Shown here: positions 1 to 8,926 of the stretch, one piece after another
Layout: every line of letters starts with the position of its first letter
Numbering within the stretch: the first letter of the stretch is position 1
NCBI GenBank assembly: GCA_050485385.1
Contig: JBJHBG010000073.1
Location: forward strand, 1 to 25,786
From: RECO01 sp050485385
GTDB lineage: Bacteria > Pseudomonadota > Alphaproteobacteria > Geminicoccales > Geminicoccaceae
Direction: 5' to 3'
Length of the DNA stretch: 25,786 nt
Notes under the pieces: model-generated
Told to the model about the DNA's origin: nothing
Database searches by the model: none
Seen by the model: only the letters and a program-made list of their open reading frames with translations
Made by a program: the position numbers and the translations under genes

Positions 1-218
1 GTGTACTCCTCGGGGTCCCAGTTGTAGGTCAGCTCGAGCGCCGGCGCCTTGCCTGCCCGGAAGCTGTCCACGTCCTCGTCGGCGGCGAGGAACACCAAGG
101 TGAAGCGGCCCTGCTCGTTGTCGATGCGCCGCACCTCCTTCAGGCCGAACAGCGTGCCATAGAAGTGCAGCGACGCGTCCAGATCGGTGACGCGGACCAT
201 GGTGTGCAGATAGCGCAT
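1..218 (-). CDS. gloA: Lactoylglutathione lyase (glyoxalase I), N-terminal part, cut by window edge
   Basis: Glyoxalase I isomerises the hemithioacetal of methylglyoxal and glutathione to S-lactoylglutathione, a cytosolic detoxification step. The 72 visible residues start MRYLHTMVRVTDLDAS and contain HFYGTLFGLKEVRR and LELTYNWDPEEY, which are typical of the vicinal-oxygen-chelate glyoxalase family. His5 and Glu62 fall where the first two metal ligands of GloA lie. The ATG at 218 is preceded by a good ribosome binding site (GGGAGGA, 5-6 bases upstream). The C-terminal half, with the other two metal ligands, lies outside the window. It follows the MFS gene on the same strand with a gap of about 30 bases, so co-transcription is plausible. 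The family call is firm; only completeness is unknown. Confidence 0.9.
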   Translation of the reverse strand, partial: MRYLHTMVRVTDLDASLHFYGTLFGLKEVRRIDNEQGRFTLVFLAADEDVDSFRAGKAPALELTYNWDPEEY

Positions 219-248
219 GTCGTTCCTCCCGTCGGTGTTGGGGTGGGC

Positions 249-1517
249 TTACGCGCGATCCGGCAGCGGGCCAAGGGGCTGCTGCAGGCGGCGGATATGT
301 GCGGCGAGCAGGCCGAAGGTGATGCAGACGGCGAGCGTGACCAGGGCCAGGCCCACGAACTGCCGCTCGATGCCGATGCTCGCGTCCAAAAGCAGGCCGG
401 TGAGGCCAGGCCCCAGCGCGGTGGCGAAGGTGCCCGTGCCGGACGCAACCGCGCGGATCGCACCGAGGTGCAGGGTGCCGTAGAGCTCCGCCCACAGCGC
501 CGCGACCAGAGCGAAGCCGAAGCCCGAACCGAAGCCCAACAGGCCGAGATAGAGGAAGATGGCAGCCTCGGCGTCGACCAGACCCGCGACCGCGAGGCTC
601 GCGGCCAGCGGCAGCAGGTAGACGGGCAAGAGGCGGGCGGCACCGACGCGATCGACCAGCACGCCCGAAGCGAGCGAGCCCAGCACCGACAGGCCGGCAT
701 AGCCCAGAAAGCCGAGGGCGTAGACCTCGAGGCTCCAGCCCTTGACCGCCGCCAGATGGGTGCCCTGGAACAGCAGCGCGGTGCCGAAGGCGGGCGAGGC
801 CATCAAGCCCGGCAAGAGCAGCCAGAACAAGGGGTGGCGCAGCACCTCGGCGCGGCGCCAGTGCCGGCCGTCGAGCCCGGTCGCCGCGGAGCCTCTGGCC
901 GTCACCGTCCCCAGCGGCACCCGCGGCCGGCGGAGCAGGGCCAGGGCCGCCGGCATCAGCACCACCAGGAGCAGACCCGCCGCCGCCCACCAGGCACCGC
1001 GCCAGCCGAAGGCCGTGATCGCCAGCACGGCGAGCGCCGGCAGCACCGCCTCGCCGAGCGGATGGCCGAGCGAGACCAGCGCCAAGGCCCTGCCGCGGGT
1101 CGCCACGAACCAGCGGGCGGTGATGGTGACGGCGACGTGGCCCATCATCGCCTGGCCGCCGAGGCGGAGGCCGAAGACCGCCAGCGCCAGCATCCAGACC
1201 GAGGTGACGCTGGCCATCAGCGCCGCGACCGCCGCCAGGCCGACGAACACGCCGGCCGCCAGCCGCACCGGCTCGACGTCGTCGGCGAGCTTGCCGAGCA
1301 GCATGAAGACGCCGGCCGAGGCGAGCGTGCCGGCCGCGTAGATCGAGCCCCAGCCGGCGTGGCCGAGGCCGAGCTCCTGCCGCAGATCCTCGGCGAACAG
1401 CGCGATGAAGAAGGTCTGGCCGAAGCTGGACGCGAAGGCGAGCAGGAGCCCGCCCACGAGCCAGCGCGCATTGTCCCTGAGGAAAAGGCCGGCGGCCCGC
1501 GCCGGCCCCGGGATCAC
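249..1517 (-). CDS. MFS transporter
   Basis: A 422-residue inner-membrane protein with about twelve hydrophobic segments, the size and layout of a major facilitator superfamily carrier. The loop after the second helix reads GKLADDVEPVRL, a recognisable form of the MFS loop 2-3 motif, and a related sequence (SGVLVDRVGAARLLP) recurs in the second half, as expected for the internal duplication. The start is a GTG at 1517, one base after the ferredoxin stop, so translation is probably coupled to that gene; the GAGG next to the GTG is closer than a normal ribosome binding site. Substrate cannot be read from the sequence. The neighbours (ferredoxin before, gloA after) do not point to a transported compound. 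Confident as MFS, unknown as to role. Confidence 0.88.
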   Translation of the reverse strand: MIPGPARAAGLFLRDNARWLVGGLLLAFASSFGQTFFIALFAEDLRQELGLGHAGWGSIYAAGTLASAGVFMLLGKLADDVEPVRLAAGVFVGLAAVAALMASVTSVWMLALAVFGLRLGGQAMMGHVAVTITARWFVATRGRALALVSLGHPLGEAVLPALAVLAITAFGWRGAWWAAAGLLLVVLMPAALALLRRPRVPLGTVTARGSAATGLDGRHWRRAEVLRHPLFWLLLPGLMASPAFGTALLFQGTHLAAVKGWSLEVYALGFLGYAGLSVLGSLASGVLVDRVGAARLLPVYLLPLAASLAVAGLVDAEAAIFLYLGLLGFGSGFGFALVAALWAELYGTLHLGAIRAVASGTGTFATALGPGLTGLLLDASIGIERQFVGLALVTLAVCITFGLLAAHIRRLQQPLGPLPDRA

Positions 1518-1518
1518 C

Positions 1519-1833
1519 TCAGAACTCGGGGGCGAGCGTGACCTCCAGGCCGTCCAGCGCGTCGGACCACTTGAGCTGGCAGGACAGACGCGAGGTCTCC
1601 TGGACCTCGAACGCCTCGTCGAGCATCAGCTCCTCCTCGTCGACCACGGCGGGCAGCTTGTCGGCCCAGCCGGCCGCGACGTAGACGTGGCAGGTGGCAC
1701 AGGCGCAGCAGCCGCCGCACGCGGCCTCGATCGGCAGATCGGCATCACGGATGATCTCCATGACCGACCAGCCGGCGCGGCCCTCGATCTCGTGGACCTG
1801 ACCCTCGCGGTCGGTGACGATGAGCTTCGACAT
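1519..1833 (-). CDS. 2Fe-2S ferredoxin (adrenodoxin/FdxVI-like)
   Basis: A 104-residue soluble one-electron carrier. The cluster ligands are visible as C39-x5-C45-x2-C48-x36-C85, the vertebrate/putidaredoxin-type pattern, with two further cysteines (C42, C43) inside the binding loop. The N-terminal MSKLIVTDREGQVHEIE and the loop EAACGGC are typical of alphaproteobacterial ferredoxins that serve P450s, ring hydroxylases or Fe-S biogenesis. An upstream in-frame start at 1914 exists, but the ATG at 1833 has a GAGGA ribosome binding site and matches the usual family start. It is the first gene of a probable three-gene unit with the MFS and gloA genes. The partner reductase or oxygenase is not in view, so the electron acceptor is unknown. 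Confidence 0.93.
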   Translation of the reverse strand: MSKLIVTDREGQVHEIEGRAGWSVMEIIRDADLPIEAACGGCCACATCHVYVAAGWADKLPAVVDEEELMLDEAFEVQETSRLSCQLKWSDALDGLEVTLAPEF

Positions 1834-1863
1834 GGATGTCCTCGACGAACGAACGGATGCGCC

Positions 1864-1892
1864 GCTTAACCCGGCACGCGACCAAAGGTCAA
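1864..1892 (-). promoter_or_regulatory. Candidate sigma-70-type promoter for the ferredoxin gene
   Basis: On the minus strand TTGACC (1892-1887) is followed after 17 bases by TTAAGC (1869-1864). The -35 is a good match and the -10 is weak. The implied start of transcription lies about 25 bases before the ferredoxin ATG, a sensible leader length. Inferred from sequence only. Confidence 0.35.
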
Positions 1893-2257
1893 CAAGGGGC
1901 GATGGGCACGGCAAGCAAGGAGGGACTTGATGGTCCCCCCTTGGACCCCCCGAAACGGCAGAAAAGGGCAGCGCGCATTATGCCAAGTCATTGTTTCAAA
2001 GGGTGAAAAAGGGGCTCCCGGTTCGTTTCGTCGGAGCGGTTCGAACGGTGGCCGCAGGCGCGCGGCGCGGTCCCGAGATCGACGGCGAAACTAACACGTA
2101 CAGGCTGAAAATCCTAGATTGGAACATGATCCGAGAGGGCCTTCGGCAACCGGTGCGTCGTCCAAACGGGGCGACGGCAGTGGGGGCGTTCTTGACCGGG
2201 GGAGACGGAAGGGCCAATTAAGAGGCTACGGACTGGGGGTTGTTCCCGGTCGGCGAG
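1893..2257. other. Start of the accessory islet: no recognised gene
   Basis: Between the ferredoxin promoter and the terminator-like hairpin at 2258 I recognise no gene. It begins with an imperfect tandem repeat of G/C runs around 1932-1951 (GGTCCCCCC then GGACCCCCC). A 76-codon plus-strand frame (1991-2221) would need a TTG start without a ribosome binding site. Its translation resembles nothing I know, but its stop lies 37 bases before the plus-strand hairpin at 2258. It could be a gene remnant or a short noncoding transcript. Confidence 0.4.
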
Positions 2258-2290
2258 TGGCTCCGGGGTTTCTCGGAGCCATTCGTTTTT
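2258..2290 (+). terminator. Rho-independent terminator-like hairpin
   Basis: TGGCTCCG (2258-2265) pairs perfectly with CGGAGCCA (2274-2281) across an 8-base loop and is followed by TTCGTTTTT on the plus strand. The T-rich tail is on the plus-strand side, although the nearest recognised gene (DUF3800) ends here on the minus strand, immediately before the hairpin. It may terminate DUF3800 transcripts weakly, or it may terminate an unrecognised plus-strand transcript. Confidence 0.65.
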
Positions 2291-3027
2291 CAGGGGAAGG
2301 TCTTCAGTCCCCATCCGCGGACCTCGCCCGCTGGGCTGCGTCGAAGCTTCGGCTCGATGATGTCCCAGGCTCGGTTCGGCTGGGTCGGGTCCAGGACGTG
2401 CCGACCGATCGGCCGGGCGGTCAGGTCCGCCAACTGCAGCCCGGCCGAGTTGGTCTTCTTGTCGGCGAACACGATCTCGAAGCCCGGCATCGCCCCGACG
2501 CGATTGGCGCCGTCCCGGATGCGGCGGAAGGCGAGTTCCAATTCGTCGTCCTCGCGCTTGCCGCGCTTTTCCACGACGATGTGGGTCTTCCGTGTGTCCT
2601 GGTCACGCTCGCCCAGGAACCGCTGCGCGCGCTCCATGCAGAAGGTCAGCGCCATCTCGTAGGGATTGCCGGGGTCGACATACCGCCGCGCGAGGTGCTC
2701 CTTGTGGATCGCGGCGGCGATGATCGTGAAGTCTGCGTCCTCGATCAGCCGGTTCAGCCCGGCCATGAAGGCGTCGCGCTTGTCCTGGCTCCTGAGGAAC
2801 AGGAAGGGCGGCTTCTGCTTGCGGATGTCGTGCTCGTGCAGGACGACGATGTCGTGGCCGAAATGGGCGAACTTGAACGCCTGCACCTGCGGAGCGACCA
2901 CGTTGGCGTAGTGATCCTTCCGAAAGATGCAGAAATCGAGCACGAAGACCGGATAGTCGCGGTCGATGGCGGTCAGCGTGTGATCGCCGCTTTCGTCGAC
3001 GTAGATGACGTAGTCACTGTAGGTCAT
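2290..3027 (-). CDS. DUF3800 domain-containing protein
   Basis: A 245-residue soluble protein whose function is not established. It carries the two hallmarks of DUF3800: YVDESGD near the N-terminus (residues 9-15) and LQLADLTARPIG near the C-terminus (QLADL at 198-202). Between them are HEHDIRK (64-70) and VEKRGKREDDEL (152-163). Conserved acids (D11, E153, D201) fit the suggestion that the family has an RNase H-like fold, but catalysis is inference. The ATG at 3027 overlaps by four bases (ATGA) the stop of an upstream frame on the same strand that ends in AAQVRSQAWTAFEAAVYA, so it was probably the second gene of a translationally coupled pair whose first gene is now broken. DUF3800 genes are common in mobile and defence regions. 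No promoter of its own is obvious. Confidence 0.88.
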   Translation of the reverse strand: MTYSDYVIYVDESGDHTLTAIDRDYPVFVLDFCIFRKDHYANVVAPQVQAFKFAHFGHDIVVLHEHDIRKQKPPFLFLRSQDKRDAFMAGLNRLIEDADFTIIAAAIHKEHLARRYVDPGNPYEMALTFCMERAQRFLGERDQDTRKTHIVVEKRGKREDDELELAFRRIRDGANRVGAMPGFEIVFADKKTNSAGLQLADLTARPIGRHVLDPTQPNRAWDIIEPKLRRSPAGEVRGWGLKTFP

Positions 3028-3240
3028 GAAGCGGCGGCAATCGGGTCTGCTGCGTTGGCAGCGTAGACGGCGGCCTCGAAAGCGGTCCAGGCTTGCGAGC
3101 GTACCTGGGCGGCGTCAAGCGGCGAAGCGGCCGCCTTGGATGGGCCTAGCGTGGCCGAGGGCGATCAGCGCGGCGAGGATGTCGGCCACGTCGTCGACCG
3201 GGCGGCGCTGGAAGGCCGGGGCCTGGCGGGCGCGGCCGAT
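3024..3240 (-). pseudogene. Broken 3' end of an upstream gene; possible methyltransferase-type C-terminus
   Basis: Two minus-strand frames here look like protein. One reads RRPVDDVADILAALIALG, then HARPIQGGRFAA and a stop at about 3115: a helix-rich segment like the small winged-helix end of some large class I SAM-dependent DNA methyltransferases (the MmeI/Eco57I kind). That likeness is from memory and tentative. The adjacent frame, open from just inside that region, ends AAQVRSQAWTAFEAAVYA and stops at 3024-3026, overlapping the DUF3800 ATG. Upstream of about 3240 the first frame loses any protein-like character. The simplest reading is the decayed, frameshifted tail of a gene that once preceded DUF3800. 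A short intact gene of unknown kind cannot be excluded. Confidence 0.35.
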
Positions 3241-3608
3241 CCACGCACCCGATTGCCCAGAGGCGGCGCGAAGGGGCCGTTCCCCTTCGTCAGCCTTTCG
3301 GGCGCTCCGGACGGGGAGTGGGCCTGCGCCATCGCCGCCTGCATGTCTGCTTGACGCAAGAAAGCTCGCGAATCTGCCGCTACCCTTGTCAGCCGCGCTT
3401 ATGCCCGCTGGCATTCCAGTACCATCGAGCCGTTCGGGCGCCATTCTGCCGATCACCACTGGACATCTACGACTGGTGGTTAGGCCTACTGGTTGGTCCA
3501 GGTTGGAGCATTCTGAATAGCGGATCCTACTTAGGTGGACGCATGCGGCTACTCGTAGGCGTCGAGCATGTCTGCAGGGACCAGTCGGGGATGACGCATG
3601 GGCCGCTC
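3241..3608. other. Noncoding stretch in the islet
   Basis: Upstream of the broken gene and before the promoter of the winged-helix gene I see no convincing gene on either strand. Open frames have poor codon character and no ribosome binding sites. Base composition drifts away from the GC-rich pattern of the core genes after about 3350, which suits decayed or imported DNA. No tRNA, integrase or transposase end was recognised. Confidence 0.45.
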
Positions 3609-3637
3609 TTGTAATCGAACGATTTCAAAGCGATATG
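3609..3637 (+). promoter_or_regulatory. Candidate promoter of the winged-helix gene
   Basis: TTGTAA (3609-3614), a 17-base spacer and GATATG (3632-3637). The implied transcription start near 3644 leaves a short leader carrying AGGAG (3652-3656) before the GTG start at 3665. An upstream ATG at 3635 would lie within the -10 element, which supports the GTG. Confidence 0.4.
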
Positions 3638-3664
3638 CTGGATCGGCGAACAGGAGACCCAGCG

Positions 3665-4177
3665 GTGAGTGAGCGATCCAATGGCGACGCGAACATCGTG
3701 AAGCTGCGCCCGAGCCGGGCGCAGCGCGCGTCGGAGGGTAAGTGGGGTGCGGCGGTGATGGCGCGCGGCTTCTGCATCATCCCGTCGCTGATCTTGCGGG
3801 CGCAGCAGCGGCTCGGGCTAAACCCTACGCAGTTGGCGGTTCTGCTCCAGCTCTGTGATTTCTGGTGGGATGAGGGTCGCAAGCCGTTTCCTAGCAAAAG
3901 GCGCATCGGCCAGCGGATCGGCCTGAGCGAGCGGCAGGTCCAGCGATACATCGTGGATCTTGAGAAGGCTGGCTTCGTCCATCGGATAGAGCGACGCGCC
4001 GGTCATGGCGGCAAATTGACAAATGAGTATGACCTGAGCGGGCTTGTCGAGAAGCTAAAGCGCCTAGAGCCGGAGTTCCGCGAGGTCGAAGAGGAAATTC
4101 GGGAGCGTCGCGAGGCTGTGGCGGTACCGCGCGGCCGTAAGAAGCTGGCATCTTCAGCCGCGGCCAAACGAAACTGA
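3665..4177 (+). CDS. Winged helix-turn-helix protein
   Basis: A 170-residue protein, probably DNA-binding. Residues 35-65 (FCIIPSLILRAQQRLGLNPT) lead into a winged-helix fold. LSERQVQRYIVDLEKAGFVHR (about 87-107) is the recognition helix and wing, followed by GGKLTNEYDLSGLVEKLKRLEP, and the C-terminus is charged and probably coiled (EPEFREVEEEIRERRE). The layout is that of a family of stand-alone HTH proteins found in alphaproteobacterial accessory regions, resembling replication-initiator winged helices. No effector domain is visible. I chose GTG 3665 because AGGAG lies eight bases upstream; ATG 3635 in the same frame lacks a ribosome binding site. It is followed on the same strand by the Abi-like gene after 82 bases, so it may regulate that gene or itself; this is inference. 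Confidence 0.82.
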   Translation: MSERSNGDANIVKLRPSRAQRASEGKWGAAVMARGFCIIPSLILRAQQRLGLNPTQLAVLLQLCDFWWDEGRKPFPSKRRIGQRIGLSERQVQRYIVDLEKAGFVHRIERRAGHGGKLTNEYDLSGLVEKLKRLEPEFREVEEEIRERREAVAVPRGRKKLASSAAAKRN

Positions 4178-4206
4178 CAGGAATGAGCGCACTCAAAAAA
4201 CGCTGA

Positions 4207-4245
4207 ACCCCGGGCGCATGCCTTAGGCAGAGGCGGACCCGGGGT
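4207..4245 (+). repeat. Inverted repeat before the Abi-like gene
   Basis: ACCCCGGG (4207-4214) and CCCGGGGT (4238-4245) are perfect 8-base arms. CGC/GCG can extend the stem with a small bulge, and GCCTTAGGC (4220-4228) can form an inner hairpin. No T-run follows, so it is not a classical terminator. Its right arm contains the only G-rich stretch near the Abi-like ATG at 4260. It could be an operator for the preceding HTH protein or an RNA structure limiting translation. Confidence 0.55.
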
Positions 4246-4259
4246 GTACGGCGCAAGAT

Positions 4260-4985
4260 ATGGCAGACTCTGTGGTGCAAGTCAAGATTTTTGCTTTCTC
4301 CGACGAGATTTTGGGTGCTCTCGAAACATCGCTCTCACCGGAGCGGATGGGCACCTATCTCGCGGCGACCAACGGCAACCGAGAGAAGGCGGTTCGCCTG
4401 TACACCTGGAACACCGCAGTGAGTGCGGCCTTTTACGGACCGTTGCAAGGGCTCGAAGTCGCGTTGCGCAATGGGATGCACCATGAGTTGAGCGCAGTTT
4501 ACGGCGCCGACTGGTACGACAACCCTGCTGCACAGCTCGACCAAGGCTGTCTGCGAAGGGTCGCCAAGGCAAAAAGCGATCTCGCCAGGGACGGTTATGC
4601 CGAGGACCCGCCGCACGTGGTGGCCGCGCTTTCCTTCGGGTTTTGGGTCTCTATGCTCGGTCGTGGTGGTCTTGTCCAGACACATCCGCGCCGGAAAGCA
4701 AACTATGAAATGACGCTATGGCGACCGGCGTTGTACCGGGCCTTTCCGCATGGACCAAAGCTGTCCAGGAGGGCAGCGCATACGCCCCTGAATTATCTCC
4801 GGACGCTGCGAAATCGCATCGCGCACCACGAGCCGATCTTTAAGCGGCATCTGGAGCAGGACTACGAAAACATAAAGGAGGTGGCCGGATGGATTTCGCC
4901 GCGTAAGCGGGACTGGATTGCTCATCACAGTAGGTTGCCTGAGCTGCTGGCGATGTCGCCAGACAACGAAGAACTCCGCTTCTGA
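4260..4985 (+). CDS. Abi-like HEPN-domain protein
   Basis: A 241-residue cytosolic protein of the Abi-like (Abi_2/AbiD-AbiF-related) group. Landmarks are LYTWNTAVSAAFYGPLQGLE and VALRNGMHHEL (47-77), LSFGFWVSML (124-133), the HEPN-type motif R184-N-R-I-A-H189-H190 in LRTLRNRIAHHEPI, and a tail VAGWISPRKRDWIAHHSRLP. In HEPN proteins R-x4-6-H is the metal-independent RNase site, so ribonuclease activity during phage attack is the natural hypothesis; it is not shown for this protein. Some Abi-like proteins are antitoxin-controlled toxins, and here the only partner candidate is the upstream winged-helix gene. No strong ribosome binding site precedes the ATG. Codon use is less GC-rich than in the flanking core genes, which suggests transfer. 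Confidence 0.85.
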   Translation: MADSVVQVKIFAFSDEILGALETSLSPERMGTYLAATNGNREKAVRLYTWNTAVSAAFYGPLQGLEVALRNGMHHELSAVYGADWYDNPAAQLDQGCLRRVAKAKSDLARDGYAEDPPHVVAALSFGFWVSMLGRGGLVQTHPRRKANYEMTLWRPALYRAFPHGPKLSRRAAHTPLNYLRTLRNRIAHHEPIFKRHLEQDYENIKEVAGWISPRKRDWIAHHSRLPELLAMSPDNEELRF

Positions 4986-5171
4986 GCTCATTTGCTTCAA
5001 GGTAAAATCGAATATTTTAGCATAGCGGTTCAAGAAGAAATATATTTGGAAACCTTAGTATGACCGCTGTTGGTAAGCAGGCAGACTCAACTCGGTCATT
5101 GCTCTTACGTTCGCTTCAGGCCGAATCCCGGCCCTGCTGCGGGCCGGGGGTGGGCGGGTCCGCGGATGGGC
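4986..5171. other. AT-rich end of the islet
   Basis: The first part (about 4990-5065) is the most AT-rich DNA of the left contig and holds no gene. GC-rich sequence resumes near 5110. The switch probably marks the right edge of the imported segment. No attachment-site repeat was found. Confidence 0.5.
5127..5148. terminator. GC-rich hairpin after the DUF4926 gene
   Basis: CCCGGCCC (5127-5134) and GGGCCGGG (5141-5148) form a perfect 8-bp stem with a 6-base loop, 24 bases past the end of the minus-strand DUF4926 gene. No T-run flanks it, so it would be an imperfect terminator or a transcript-end stabiliser. Confidence 0.45.
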
Positions 5172-5387
5172 TCAGGCTGTGACGGGCTCGTAGTGGAGGA
5201 CCAGCAACCTCGTTCTGAGCAGCGGTGCCGTGGCGTAGGGGTGGCCTTCGTCGGTGGTGAATTCGACGAGGGCGGTGGTGTCGTCGAGGATTTCGACCAC
5301 GGTGCCGACCTGGCCGGCGACGAGGCCGTGGTGGGGGGCGTCTTCGGTCAGGGCGACCGTGTCGAGCACCTTCGGCGGATGAGGCAT
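5172..5387 (-). CDS. DUF4926 domain-containing small protein
   Basis: A 71-residue protein covering one DUF4926 domain: PKVLDTVALTEDAPHHGL, AGQVGTVVEILDDTTALVEF and LLRTRLLVLHYEP. The GxVGTVVEI segment resembles small SH3-like barrels. Function is not established; DUF4926 genes often sit beside small toxin-like or mobile genes, but no such partner is visible next to this one. I chose the ATG at 5387 because the domain begins right after it. A GTG at 5405 is an equally weak alternative, and the frame stays open to 5453. It lies downstream of maeB on the same strand, separated by hairpins, so it probably has its own transcript. Confidence 0.78.
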   Translation of the reverse strand: MPHPPKVLDTVALTEDAPHHGLVAGQVGTVVEILDDTTALVEFTTDEGHPYATAPLLRTRLLVLHYEPVTA

Positions 5388-5457
5388 CGCGCGATCTCTG
5401 CTCACGTCTTCTTTTTCGAACGTAGCAGGTGACGAGGGCCGGTACAGCCTCACCCAG

Positions 5458-5508
5458 CCCCACCCCCGGCAACGTCCGGGGGGTGGGGGGGGGCGAGCCC
5501 CCCGCGTC
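5458..5508 (-). terminator. Terminator-like GC hairpins after maeB
   Basis: CCCCACCCCCGG (5458-5469) pairs with CCGGGGGGTGGGG (5476-5488) with one bulged base. A second short hairpin follows (G-run around 5485-5493, GCGA, C-run to about 5503). They lie just beyond the maeB stop on the minus strand. No clear U-tract is present, so termination is probable but not classical. Confidence 0.5.
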
Positions 5509-5524
5509 CCTCTCCTTCCCTTCC

Positions 5525-7840
<2,316 letters not shown>

Positions 7841-7846
7841 GATCTT

Positions 7847-7856
7847 CCCCCCCCCC
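7847..7856 (-). repeat. Run of ten C (G on the coding strand) at the maeB ribosome binding site
   Basis: Ten consecutive C between 7847 and 7856, i.e. G10 followed by AAGATC and the maeB ATG. It overlaps the Shine-Dalgarno position. Such runs slip during replication, so length variation could change translation efficiency. It is also a place where sequencing errors are common. Confidence 0.75.
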
Positions 7857-7888
7857 TGCCACACCGGCGCAGCGGCGCCGGCGGGTCT

Positions 7889-7910
7889 ATTCTAGAGCCG
7901 TCTCCTCTAG
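7889..7910 (-). promoter_or_regulatory. Possible -10 element and inverted repeat upstream of maeB
   Basis: On the minus strand TAGAAT (7894-7889) matches five of six bases of the -10 consensus, but no good -35 lies at the right distance. It overlaps the inverted repeat CTAGAG (7892-7897) - 7 bases - CTCTAG (7905-7910). A promoter covered by a repressor site, or needing an activator, would look like this. Confidence 0.35.
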
Positions 7911-7944
7911 TCGGCGGCACCGGCCTTCGGCAAGCCCTGCCCCG

Positions 7945-7973
7945 CTTGACGGCCCTGCCCCCCTCCCCACTTT
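7945..7973 (+). promoter_or_regulatory. Heat-shock (RpoH/sigma-32-type) promoter of htpX
   Basis: CTTGACG (7945-7951), 13 bases, CCCCACTTT (7965-7973) closely follows the RpoH pattern CTTGAA - spacer - CCCCATNT. It ends about 30 bases before the htpX ATG. HtpX is a known heat-shock protease in other bacteria, and the same signal with a 13-14 base spacer occurs before hslV. Confidence 0.65.
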
Positions 7974-8003
7974 AGGAGACGAGCGGTTTGCGGGGTTCGT
8001 AGC

Positions 8004-8915
8004 ATGAACACGATGAAGACGGGATTGTTACTGGCGGCAATGACCGCCCTTTTTCTTGGTATCGGCTATGCGCTGGCGGGCGAAGGGGGCATGTTTCTTG
8101 CACTCGCTTTCGCCGCGGCGATGAACGTTTTCGCCTACTGGAACTCCGACAAAATGGTGCTGCGCATGCACAACGCGCGGGAAGTCGGCCCGCGCGAGGC
8201 GCCGGACCTCTACCGCATGGTCGAACGGCTGGCGAAGAACGCCGAGCTGCCGATGCCCAAGGTCTACGTCATCCAGGAGGCGCAGCCGAACGCCTTCGCC
8301 ACCGGCCGCAACCCCGAGAATGCGGCCGTCGCCATCACCACGGGTCTGATGAACGCGGCACCGCCCGAGGAGATCGCCGGCGTGATGGCGCACGAGTTGG
8401 CGCACATCAAGAACCGCGACACGCTGATCATGACGGTCACCGCGACCATCGCCGGTGCGATCGGCTTTCTCTCGCAGTTCGCGTTCTTCTTCGGCCGCGG
8501 CGGCAATCGGCCCAACCCTATCGTGACCATCCTGATCATGATCCTCGCCCCCCTCGCGGCGATGATCGTGCAGATGGCGATCAGCCGGGCGCGGGAGTAC
8601 GACGCCGACAAGCTGGGCGCCGAGATCGCGCGCGATCCGGCCTCGCTCGCCAATGCGCTCCGGCGGATCGAGGCGATCGCCCACGGGCGGGGCGCGCCCT
8701 TGATGCGGCAGGCGGAGGCCAACCCGGCGACGGCGCACATGTTCATCATCAACCCGCTTGCCGGGATCAACGCCGACGCGCTGTTTCGCACGCACCCGCC
8801 GACCGAGGAGCGGGTGCGGCGGCTGATGGCGATGGCCCAGGGCGGCACGCCGACGTCGGCGCCGCGCACCGCGACGGCGGGTGGCCGTTCCCGGATTCCG
8901 ACGACGGGCGGCTGA
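8004..8915 (+). CDS. htpX: Membrane-bound zinc metalloprotease HtpX (M48B)
   Basis: A 303-residue inner-membrane protease that helps degrade misfolded membrane proteins, overlapping in role with FtsH. Two hydrophobic segments open the protein (about 5-25 and 29-47). The zinc site is HELAH (residues 130-134), and the third ligand is E198 in SRAREYDADKLGA. Two more membrane segments lie between them (about 143-163 and 172-193). AQPNAFATGRNPENAAVAIT and THPPTEERVRRL are also signature stretches of M48B. The ATG at 8004 has only a weak GGGG as ribosome binding site; AGGAG at 7974 is too far upstream. The Ser/Thr/Gly-rich tail after residue 278 is probably disordered. Its promoter is of heat-shock type. 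Confidence 0.96.
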   Translation: MNTMKTGLLLAAMTALFLGIGYALAGEGGMFLALAFAAAMNVFAYWNSDKMVLRMHNAREVGPREAPDLYRMVERLAKNAELPMPKVYVIQEAQPNAFATGRNPENAAVAITTGLMNAAPPEEIAGVMAHELAHIKNRDTLIMTVTATIAGAIGFLSQFAFFFGRGGNRPNPIVTILIMILAPLAAMIVQMAISRAREYDADKLGAEIARDPASLANALRRIEAIAHGRGAPLMRQAEANPATAHMFIINPLAGINADALFRTHPPTEERVRRLMAMAQGGTPTSAPRTATAGGRSRIPTTGG

Positions 8916-8926
8916 TCCGGAACGCC

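Noticed and set aside
1991..2221. 76-codon plus-strand frame before the terminator at 2258
   Set aside because: It needs a TTG start, has no ribosome binding site and no recognisable domain. Kept only as a possible transcript source.
3136..3354. Plus-strand frame starting MDGPSVAEGDQRGED
   Set aside because: It lies opposite the protein-like minus-strand remnant and has the composition of an antisense frame.
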